A DNA stretch of 64,000 bases from SFLA01 sp964485815 (GTDB lineage Bacteria; Bacillota; Clostridia; Oscillospirales; CAG-382): NCBI GenBank assembly GCA_964485815.1, contig CAZAJX010000003.1:14540-78539 (forward strand), given 5' to 3'. This document shows, piece after piece, positions 35,735-42,183 of this stretch; within the stretch, counting starts at the first letter, position 1, and each line of letters begins with the position of its first letter. The notes beneath the pieces are model-generated. The model searched no databases and was not told the origin of the DNA. It was given only the letters and a program-made list of their open reading frames with translations. A program made the translations under genes and the position numbers.

Positions 35735-35763
35735 ATTATACAACGAACGATCAGCAAAGTCAA
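35735..35763 (-). promoter_or_regulatory. Promoter of the patatin gene
   Basis: Minus-strand TTGACT (RC at 35758-35763), 17 bp, TATAAT (RC at 35735-35740). Confidence 0.8.
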
Positions 35764-35767
35764 GAGG

Positions 35768-35797
35768 AAAAAGCCTTAACGGTTTTTCCGTTAAGGC
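35768..35797 (-). terminator. Terminator after solute-binding lipoprotein 2
   Basis: 10-bp perfect stem GCCTTAACGG / CCGTTAAGGC (35773-35782 with 35788-35797) with a T-run on the minus strand. Confidence 0.88.
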
Positions 35798-35806
35798 TTC
35801 TTGGGG

Positions 35807-37303
35807 TTAATTAAATTCTACCAGAATTTCCAGAGTTTCTTCCATATCGCTTTGCGCCTTGTCAGCCACCGCCTCAAAACGGGATGCGTAGTTGGGGTCT
35901 GCGTTATACATCTGTCCGCATACTGCGCCCCAATTATATATGGCGCCGAGGTCGAACACGCGGGAATCGAAGATTATATCAAGCATTCTTCCCGATTCAT
36001 CATCGCGGGTCGCCTGAAGCTTCAGGGTTCTGTCATAGTATTCGGGGGTAACGAGCTGCTTGCTCAATGCGCCGAGAGCCTCTATTACCAAGCCCAGATC
36101 CTCGGGATTTTTAGCCGAATAGGGGATGGCGAGAGAGGATGTCTGGTGGTAGGAAACGGAATGGTAATATCTGTCCTGATCGGGGTCACCCTTGGGAATG
36201 GGAAGCATACCGAAATCGTCCTCCATTGCGCGGAAGGCGGTAAGGTTCATAAGTCCGCCCATATAGAAAAGCTCTCTGCCGTCGGTAAAGGCTTTTACTA
36301 CCGTCGCTTCGAACACGTTGGAGTATCCCTTGCCGGAAAATCTGCCGTCATCGGCGATCATAACCGTGCCTTTATCGCTGTAGAAATTGCTTATTTTTGC
36401 AAGGGCATCGTACATACCCTCGGTCTGGAAGGAGAAATAGGGGATATCGTCCGCATCCTTGGAAACTACCTTTTCCCCTGCCGCAAGGGCGTGAACGTAT
36501 ATGTTATAGGTTTCTGTGCCCAGCGCCCAAGTGTCGAATTCATCAACCGTGCCGTCACCGCTGCTGTCAAAGGTTATACCCTTGCAGATGGTAATGAAGT
36601 TGTCCATATTCCACTCGTCGTTATCAACCATTTCGTAAAAGTTGTAATCCGAGCACATTTCACTTGCCAAACGCTTGTTGAAGAAGATGAGCCAGGTGCC
36701 GTCATTATCCTGAGTGTTAATATCTCCCAGAGCAACGAAAATTCTTCCCGCAACGGAAAGATCGTTTACCGCCTGCTGGTCCCACCAAGGGTTGGAAAGG
36801 TCGATAGTATCAATAGAATTCAAATCTCTGTATACGCCGTCAAGCCACGAAGCGGCGGTGTAGGTTATGTTTTCAAACAACAGATCGTATGCGTTATCTC
36901 CCGAAAGTCCTGCCGCCATCTGGTCTACGATGATCCGGTTTAATTCCGCTTGTTCGGCGGCGGTTATGACGCCCTCAAGAACACAGTTGTATCTTTCCTC
37001 GATAACACGTCTTGCTTCTGCTTTTGCTACGTCAACTGCGGAAGCCGTGTCCTCGGAGTAATCCTCTCTCTGGATTATCTCACCGCCGAATCCCAGTATA
37101 GATCCGCTTCCGTTGGCGTTCCAGTCCCTGCAGAGAATACGGATCACACGTCCGCCAAGGTCCTTTACGGGCAGATCTGCGCCGTAGCCGCTGTCGCTTA
37201 AGTCTGCGCCGCTCTGTTCGTCTGCGGGGGTGTTGTCATTACACGAAACCAGCACACCGCACAGCAAAAGGAGAATAAGAAAAACAGATAAAGCCTTTTT
37301 CAT
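35807..37303 (-). CDS. Extracellular solute-binding lipoprotein 2
   Basis: 498 residues. Lipobox LVSC after a hydrophobic signal, then a binding-protein fold with YDLLFENITYTA, LSNPWWDQQAVNDLSVAGRIFVALGD, FFNKRLASE and DEWNMDNF, the same order of motifs as in the 31084 protein. Likely a carbohydrate-type ligand. No transporter membrane or ATPase subunits are nearby. Own promoter and terminator, so monocistronic. Confidence 0.85.
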   Translation of the reverse strand: MKKALSVFLILLLLCGVLVSCNDNTPADEQSGADLSDSGYGADLPVKDLGGRVIRILCRDWNANGSGSILGFGGEIIQREDYSEDTASAVDVAKAEARRVIEERYNCVLEGVITAAEQAELNRIIVDQMAAGLSGDNAYDLLFENITYTAASWLDGVYRDLNSIDTIDLSNPWWDQQAVNDLSVAGRIFVALGDINTQDNDGTWLIFFNKRLASEMCSDYNFYEMVDNDEWNMDNFITICKGITFDSSGDGTVDEFDTWALGTETYNIYVHALAAGEKVVSKDADDIPYFSFQTEGMYDALAKISNFYSDKGTVMIADDGRFSGKGYSNVFEATVVKAFTDGRELFYMGGLMNLTAFRAMEDDFGMLPIPKGDPDQDRYYHSVSYHQTSSLAIPYSAKNPEDLGLVIEALGALSKQLVTPEYYDRTLKLQATRDDESGRMLDIIFDSRVFDLGAIYNWGAVCGQMYNADPNYASRFEAVADKAQSDMEETLEILVEFN

Positions 37304-37338
37304 TTTTATAAGCCCTCCGTATCGTTAGTGGTTATTAT

Positions 37339-37367
37339 ATATTATCATATTTTCCGTTTCAAGTCAA
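37339..37367 (-). promoter_or_regulatory. Promoter of solute-binding lipoprotein 2
   Basis: Minus-strand TTGACT (RC at 37362-37367), 17 bp, TAATAT (RC at 37339-37344). Repeat B3 begins 20 bases upstream. Confidence 0.72.
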
Positions 37368-37387
37368 TAAAGAGTAAGCACCATGGA

Positions 37388-37754
37388 AATGAGGAATGAT
37401 AAATGAGGAATGATGGAAAGTTTTTGGTCAGCAGACCAAAAACATCATATTTTCTCAAACTCACCAAACTACCGTAGAAGAAGGTAAAACTCACGGTTTT
37501 CGATACGTAAAATAGGAGAAGGTAGGACGCCGGGTATTTAGCGCAGAAAACGATTTTTAGGCGTGTGGGGCTGTACAAAGGTACTGCCCACCGACTAAAA
37601 ACGTTTAAAAACGCGAATAAAAAAGGAATTCGTGTTTTCACGAATTCCTACATTAATAGTGCCTCAAACAAATGTCAGCGAAAACAGTGACGGTTTTGCG
37701 GTACATCTTCTTTTAACTTTTTTCGCGTTTTGTTCTGCGGTAAATAACCAAGTC
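37388..37754. repeat. Long composite structured repeat, copy B3 with A8 end
   Basis: Fills the 451-base gap together with the promoter of the 35807 gene. ATGAGGA / ATGATAA units (from 37389), T-hairpin GTTTTTGGTC / GACCAAAAAC (37420-37443), a middle segment containing two related GTAGAAGAAGG and GGAGAAGGTAGG stretches, and a stem-loop with AAACG / CGTTT, one bulged A, TTTTTAG / CTAAAAA and a GC-rich inner stem (37547-37605). A terminator-like hairpin GGAATTCGTG / CACGAATTCC (37625-37648) and a CGCGTTTTGTTCTGCGG end follow, up to the yitT-like stop. Same order and orientation as B1. Confidence 0.78.
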
Positions 37755-38642
37755 CTACAGATCGGCGGTGTCGTGGGACTTGTAACCCTGCCCGAGTATC
37801 TCCGTAGCATTTGTTACTATAAGGAACGCACCGTTATCCTCCGCACGTATAAGCTCTTTTGCTCTGGGAAGCTGTTGCTTTTTAAGCACGCACATTATTA
37901 CGGGCTGATTTCTGCCGGTGTATCCGCCGTGGGAGTGAACGATGGTTGCGCCCACGTCCAGCTCCTTCAGAAGCCGCTGGGTGATAACGTCGTTTTTCTC
38001 GCTCATTATATATATCATCTTCGCGCTGTCAAAGCCGTAAAGCAGCTTGTCCACCACGATGGTCTGAACAACTACGCAAACGCCGGCGTATATGGACAAT
38101 TCGAACCGCTTAAAGGAGATAGCGGATGCGATAATAACCATAATGTCGAATATCATAAAGATAGTGCCGGTGGAGATGTGCTTGAATTTAAGACGCATCA
38201 ATTTTACCAGAATATCCGTACCGCCGGTGGATGCGCCTGCGTGGAACATAGTGGCAATTCCTATGGAAACCAGCACGGGACCCGCGAAAGCGGCAAGCAT
38301 AGGATCGTTGGTGGCGGCGCCGATATATTGGGATCCCAAATTCATAAAAAGGGAAGACATTATTATGGCGTATATGGTGGTAAAAAGGAACTTGAATCCG
38401 AATTTCCACGTGGCGATTATCAGCAGGGGCACGTTAAGTATGATTATCCAGGTACCCGTGGGGAAAAGTCCGATCAAGTGGCTGAGTATAATGGATACAC
38501 CCGAAATTCCCCCCGATGCAAGGGCGTTGGGGTCCAAAAACAGGAAAACTCCCGCCGCGTATGCCGCACAGCCGATGGTTATCATCACCATGTTCACGAG
38601 AAACTGTACTTTTTTATTTTTGAATCTGTGAAAAATATTCAC
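37755..38642 (-). CDS. YitT family membrane protein
   Basis: About 295 residues. The first two thirds hold five to six membrane helices (ASGGISGVSIILSHLIG, GGTDILVKLM) and the C-terminal third is a soluble DUF2179 domain (MIYIMSEKNDVITQRLLKEL). Family of unknown transport role. I favour the GTG at 38642, since AGAGG lies 8 bases upstream; a GTG at 38651 is in frame but overlaps that site. Own promoter upstream. Confidence 0.88.
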   Translation of the reverse strand: MNIFHRFKNKKVQFLVNMVMITIGCAAYAAGVFLFLDPNALASGGISGVSIILSHLIGLFPTGTWIIILNVPLLIIATWKFGFKFLFTTIYAIIMSSLFMNLGSQYIGAATNDPMLAAFAGPVLVSIGIATMFHAGASTGGTDILVKLMRLKFKHISTGTIFMIFDIMVIIASAISFKRFELSIYAGVCVVVQTIVVDKLLYGFDSAKMIYIMSEKNDVITQRLLKELDVGATIVHSHGGYTGRNQPVIMCVLKKQQLPRAKELIRAEDNGAFLIVTNATEILGQGYKSHDTADL

Positions 38643-38678
38643 CTTTTTCACCTCTGTATATATTTTGGGGCGGAAAAT

Positions 38679-38707
38679 ATTATATCACCCGAGTAAAATT
38701 TTGTCAA
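38679..38707 (-). promoter_or_regulatory. Promoter of the YitT gene
   Basis: Minus-strand TTGACA (RC at 38702-38707), 17 bp, TATAAT (RC at 38679-38684), a full consensus match. Confidence 0.85.
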
Positions 38708-38724
38708 TAAAGAGGAAAATACAG

Positions 38725-39066
38725 TCAATCTTTTTTCAAAGTTTTACAGCTTGATATCAGCATTCTTCTTATCCGTCCGCAGAGATTTCTGTTGTTTTTG
38801 AAGGTTTGCTCGTCAATGGCTCCGGTGTTCAAAAGAATCTGAAGCCAGCCTTCCGTTTCGGTGCATTCTTTTATGGAAATCTCGAATTTCGAAATCATAT
38901 CGGCTTTGCTGTGTCCGTAATTTGCCTCGCGGATATTTGCATAAATACTGCTTGAACTTTTGCGGATTTGAAAAATCGTGTTTGAAGGAGCCTTTGTGCT
39001 TTGACAAAGCAATTCTATATCGGTTGCAAGCTGTTCGGAGTAGATCAATAAATAATTTTTTGACAC
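38725..39066 (-). CDS. S23-type four-helix-bundle protein
   Basis: 113 residues, all-helical. The sequence IRKSSSSIYANIREANYGHS followed by FEISIKECTETEGWLQILLN matches the S23 / four-helix-bundle family, which includes proteins encoded in 23S rRNA intervening sequences and is related in fold to the Avd accessory proteins of diversity-generating retroelements. The start is a GTG at 39066 with GGAGGG 7 bases upstream. No rRNA or reverse transcriptase lies nearby. The upstream region up to the tRNA is a dense hairpin array, so this resembles a free-standing protein-plus-hairpin unit. No separate promoter was found. Confidence 0.87.
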   Translation of the reverse strand: MSKNYLLIYSEQLATDIELLCQSTKAPSNTIFQIRKSSSSIYANIREANYGHSKADMISKFEISIKECTETEGWLQILLNTGAIDEQTFKNNRNLCGRIRRMLISSCKTLKKD

Positions 39067-39086
39067 AACTAACCCTCCGTAAAAAT

Positions 39087-39255
39087 CAACGGCGCAAGCC
39101 GTTGTATATCATCAAGGCGAAAGCCTTGTATATCATCAAAACGAAGTTTTGTATATCATCAAGCCGCAGGGAATACACGCTGACGCGTGATGAGATACAA
39201 GGGCGGTTTGCCGCCCTTGATGATATACACCGCACTTCGTGCGTTGATGATATAC
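39087..39255. repeat. Array of short palindromic hairpins with TATATCAT linkers
   Basis: Units read CAA-stem-loop-stem-TTG joined by the 8-nt TATATCAT. Forward units: CAACGGC GCAA GCCGTTG (39087-39104), CAAGGC GAAA GCCTTG (39113-39128), CAAAAC GAA GTTTTG (39137-39151). A diverged CACGC / GCGTG unit follows (39176-39189). Then two inverted units joined by ATGATATA: CAAGGGCGG / CCGCCCTTG (39198-39219) and a CGCAC / GTGCG unit (39228-39246). Stems differ, but linkers, CAA/TTG ends and GNRA-like loops are kept. Confidence 0.9.
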
Positions 39256-39316
39256 CAAGCCTTATGCACCCCGAAAAAAACGCTTTGCGTTTTTGGGGGA
39301 CCCCGCTGCGGCTTGG
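39255..39316. repeat. Nested GC hairpin (CCCC-A-GCGTTTTTGGGG type)
   Basis: Outer stem CCAAGCC / GGCTTGG (39255-39261 with 39310-39316), inner stem CCCC..ACGC / GCGT..GGGG around 39268-39297. The same inner hairpin type occurs in A1 (1067-1093) and B2 (34492-34521). It joins the hairpin array to the tRNA-Val terminator. Confidence 0.75.
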
Positions 39317-39318
39317 AT

Positions 39319-39353
39319 AAAAAAATCCTCGTTCTATTGAACGAGGATTTTTT
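39319..39353 (-). terminator. Terminator of tRNA-Val
   Basis: 10-bp stem AATCCTCGTT / AACGAGGATT (39324-39333 with 39340-39349), loop CTATTG, T-run on the minus strand. Confidence 0.9.
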
Positions 39354-39430
39354 TGGTGGGGGCTACAGGACTCGAACCTGTGACCCCCTGCTTGTAAGGC
39401 AGGTGCTCTAACCAACTGAGCTAAGCCCCC
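39354..39430 (-). tRNA. tRNA-Val (anticodon TAC)
   Basis: 77 nt including an encoded CCA. Acceptor GGGGGCT / AGCCCCC, D-arm with TAGCTCAGTTGGTTAGAGC, anticodon arm CTGCC TTACAAG..., loop CTTACAA giving anticodon TAC, T-arm with GGTTCGAGTCC. Single gene with its own promoter and terminator. Confidence 0.96.
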
Positions 39431-39445
39431 GTGTTCGACTTGTAA

Positions 39446-39474
39446 AGTATATCACAAGTCTTTTCGTTTGTCAA
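39446..39474 (-). promoter_or_regulatory. tRNA-Val promoter
   Basis: Minus-strand TTGACA (RC at 39469-39474), 17 bp, TATACT (RC at 39446-39451). The -10 lies between inverted 7-mers GACTTGT and ACAAGTC (39437-39460). Confidence 0.82.
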
Positions 39475-39477
39475 TAC

Positions 39478-40020
39478 CTAATTGAAATAAAAATTAGAAA
39501 TTATTTTATCAAAATCAGCGCTCACGCTTTCATAGTCGGTTTCGCTGGCGGTGAGGGTGATTATGTACGCAGAATAACCGCCTACAGCTACTACCTGAAC
39601 GAAATGATAGGTGCTTCCGTCTACCTTTGCGGTGTAGTGGTATTTACCCGCAGTGTTTCCGTCCACCTTTATCTCTTCGCTCTTTACAGCCTGGTATTCG
39701 TTAAGCTCTTCGGTAAGTCTTTCCTCGTAGGTCTTCCAGTAATCCTTGTAATTCTGGGCGTCGGTACCGTATTTGGTAACGGAAAGGCTGGCGTATGTGC
39801 TTACCATGGAAGAAGAGGAGGTGTCCTTAAGGAGGGACAGCATACCGTCGTTTCTGTCAACGCTCCATTCCAGAGGATAGCACATAGAAACCGCAAGTAT
39901 TTCGTTTTTAACGTATGTCATTCCTTCGGGCACGTTAACGTCAGGCGTTTCGCCGCTTCCGCAGGCGCAAAGAGAGAATATCATACAAGCCGCAATAAGG
40001 GCAAAAATTATCTTTTTCAT
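39478..40020 (-). CDS. Small lipoprotein, PsbP/DcrB-like
   Basis: 180 residues. Lipobox LCAC (Cys at about residue 19) after MKKIIFALIAA. The mature part starts with a YPLEWSV-type strand seen in PsbP/DcrB-like lipoproteins and ends in a helix plus strand (FDKIISNFYFN). The start at 40020 has GAGGAAG upstream; an in-frame upstream extension lacks a signal-peptide sense. Function unknown. Confidence 0.75.
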   Translation of the reverse strand: MKKIIFALIAACMIFSLCACGSGETPDVNVPEGMTYVKNEILAVSMCYPLEWSVDRNDGMLSLLKDTSSSSMVSTYASLSVTKYGTDAQNYKDYWKTYEERLTEELNEYQAVKSEEIKVDGNTAGKYHYTAKVDGSTYHFVQVVAVGGYSAYIITLTASETDYESVSADFDKIISNFYFN

Positions 40021-40045
40021 TTGTTCTTCCTCGCTTTCTCCCCGT

Positions 40046-40074
40046 ATTATATACCACCCTTTCAAAAAAGGCAA
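40046..40074 (-). promoter_or_regulatory. Promoter of the 39478 lipoprotein
   Basis: Minus-strand TTGCCT (RC at 40069-40074), 17 bp, TATAAT (RC at 40046-40051). Confidence 0.75.
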
Positions 40075-40157
40075 TAGACGGAATGTGAATTTTTTATGTT
40101 TTTAGGGGAAAAAGACACGTTTTTCCTCTCTTTTTTAAACGAATTCATCAAAAATAC

Positions 40158-40186
40158 TTTATTTTTTCACCTTTTCGTGTTAGAAT
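40158..40186 (+). promoter_or_regulatory. Possible uvrB promoter
   Basis: TTTATT (40158-40163), 17 bp, TAGAAT (40181-40186). No clear LexA/DinR box of the Gram-positive GAAC-N4-GTTC type was seen nearby. Confidence 0.5.
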
Positions 40187-40223
40187 AAAATGATAAGTTA
40201 TTGCTTTTAAGGAGGCGGGGAAA

Positions 40224-42173
40224 ATGGATAAGTTCAAGCTGGTATCCCCCTTTGCGGCGACGGGTGACCAGCCCGAGGCGATACGCGCTCTTTGTGAGGG
40301 GCTGGACAAGGGTTATACCGACCAGACTCTGGTAGGCGTTACCGGTTCGGGAAAGACCTTTACCATGGCAAACGTTATTGCCGCGGCAAACCGTCCCACG
40401 CTGGTGCTTGCCCACAACAAGACTCTTGCAGCCCAGCTTTGCTCGGAATTCCGCGAATTCTTTCCCGAAAATGCGGTGGAATACTTCGTTTCCTATTACG
40501 ATTATTACCAGCCGGAAGCCTACGTTCCCGGCAAGGACATTTATATCGAAAAAGACGCTTCCATAAACTCGGAAATAGACAAGCTCCGCCATTCCGCCAC
40601 CACGGCGCTTATGGAAAGGCGCGATGTTATCGTGGTTTCTTCCGTTTCCTGCATATATTCTCTCGGCGATCCCGAGGAATACGGCAGAAACGTTATCTCC
40701 CTCCGTCCGGGAATGATATTCCCCCAGCGTGACCTTATAAAACGGCTGGTGTCCCTGCAGTTTTCCCGCTCCGATATCGGCTTTGACAGAAACAATTTCC
40801 GTGTGCGGGGCGACGTTATAGAGATATTCCCCCCCAATTCGGACAGATACGCATACCGCGTGGAATTGTTCGGGGACGAGATAGACCGCATCTCTCAGGT
40901 GGACACGGTTACGGGTGAGATAAACGCCCGCCTTTCCCACGCCGCCATATATCCCGCATCCCATTACGTTACCTCCGAGGAAAAGCGGGAAGCGGCAATA
41001 CACGAAATTTTAGAGGAATTGGACGAAAGAATAGAATATTTCGAAAAACAGCAAAAGTACGTGGAAGCACAGCGCATCCGCGAGCGTGTGCTGTTTGATG
41101 CGGAGCAAATACGGGAAATGGGCTTTTGCTCGGGTGTGGAAAACTATTCCCGTGTGCTGGCGGGCAGAAAGCCGGGCAGTACGCCTTATACCCTCCTTGA
41201 CTTTTTCCCCGCAGATTATCTGCTTTTAATTGACGAAAGCCACGTTACCGTGCCTCAGGTACGGGGAATGTCGGGCGGAGATTACGCCAGAAAGAAAAAT
41301 CTTATAGATTACGGCTTCCGTCTGCCCTCGGCGTTTGATAACCGCCCTCTTAATTTTAATGAATTTTTGGATAAAAAAGGGGCAACCCTTTACGTTTCCG
41401 CCACACCTGCCCCCTTTGAAAAGGAGCGTTCACAGCAGATCGCGGAGCAGATAATCCGCCCCACGGGACTTTTGGATCCCGAGGTGGAGGTGCGCCCCGT
41501 AAAAGGTCAGGTAGACGATCTGCTTACCGAAATACGCGCCCGCGCGGAAAAAGGGGAGCGTGTGCTGGTTACCACCTTAACCAAAAAAATGGCGGAGGAC
41601 CTTTCGGAATACCTTATCTCCGCCGACGTAAAGTGCCGTTATATGCACCACGATATCGACGCTATGGAGCGTATGGAGCTTATACGCGACCTGCGTAAGG
41701 GCGTTATCGATGTGCTGGTGGGAATAAACCTGCTCAGAGAGGGCTTGGACCTGCCCGAGGTTTCCCTTGTGGCTATTCTGGATGCGGACAAGGAAGGCTT
41801 TTTGCGCAGCGAAACAAGCCTTGTTCAGACAATCGGCAGAGCCGCCCGCCACGTAAACGGCAGGGTAATTATGTACGGGGACAAGATAACGGGCTCTATG
41901 GAAAGAGCCATAAACGAAACCAACCGCCGCCGTAAGATACAAAAGGAGTATAACGAAAAGCACGGTATCACTCCCAAGAGTATTGTAAAAGAGCTTCGTG
42001 ATCCTATCGCTATCACGGGCGCGCCCACCGAGCAGGCGGACCCCAAGAAGATGAGCGAAAGCCAAAAGAAGAAGCAAATAGAAGCGCTTACAAAGCAAAT
42101 GAAGGAAGCGGCAAAGGTGCTGGATTTCGAAACCGCCGCCGCTCTGCGTGACAGAATTAAACGTTTAATGTAA
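40224..42173 (+). CDS. uvrB: Excinuclease ABC subunit B
   Basis: Damage-verification helicase of nucleotide excision repair. 649 residues. Walker A GVTGSGKTFT (about 37-46), the beta-hairpin region YYDYYQPEAYVPGKDIYIEKD, helicase motif II IDESH, motif VI QTIGRAARHVNG, and the C-terminal UVR motif (DFETAAALRDRI) that contacts UvrC. AAGGAGG before the start. uvrA follows after 10 bases; uvrC is not in this window. Confidence 0.98.
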   Translation: MDKFKLVSPFAATGDQPEAIRALCEGLDKGYTDQTLVGVTGSGKTFTMANVIAAANRPTLVLAHNKTLAAQLCSEFREFFPENAVEYFVSYYDYYQPEAYVPGKDIYIEKDASINSEIDKLRHSATTALMERRDVIVVSSVSCIYSLGDPEEYGRNVISLRPGMIFPQRDLIKRLVSLQFSRSDIGFDRNNFRVRGDVIEIFPPNSDRYAYRVELFGDEIDRISQVDTVTGEINARLSHAAIYPASHYVTSEEKREAAIHEILEELDERIEYFEKQQKYVEAQRIRERVLFDAEQIREMGFCSGVENYSRVLAGRKPGSTPYTLLDFFPADYLLLIDESHVTVPQVRGMSGGDYARKKNLIDYGFRLPSAFDNRPLNFNEFLDKKGATLYVSATPAPFEKERSQQIAEQIIRPTGLLDPEVEVRPVKGQVDDLLTEIRARAEKGERVLVTTLTKKMAEDLSEYLISADVKCRYMHHDIDAMERMELIRDLRKGVIDVLVGINLLREGLDLPEVSLVAILDADKEGFLRSETSLVQTIGRAARHVNGRVIMYGDKITGSMERAINETNRRRKIQKEYNEKHGITPKSIVKELRDPIAITGAPTEQADPKKMSESQKKKQIEALTKQMKEAAKVLDFETAAALRDRIKRLM

Positions 42174-42183
42174 GGAAAAATAT

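Noticed and set aside
35801..36943. 380-codon open frame on the plus strand
   Set aside because: Antisense to solute-binding lipoprotein 2; no start signal and no recognisable domain.
37632..38696. 354-codon open frame on the plus strand
   Set aside because: Antisense to the YitT gene and partly within repeat B3.
38725..39066. Avd protein of a diversity-generating retroelement
   Set aside because: No reverse transcriptase, template repeat or variable repeat with adenine changes was found; only the fold family is shared.
39087..39255. Possible CRISPR array
   Set aside because: The constant part is only 8-14 nt, the variable parts are themselves palindromes, spacing is uneven, the second half is inverted, and no cas gene is nearby.
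40100..40224. LexA/DinR-controlled uvrB promoter
   Set aside because: No GAAC-N4-GTTC type site is visible in the upstream region.
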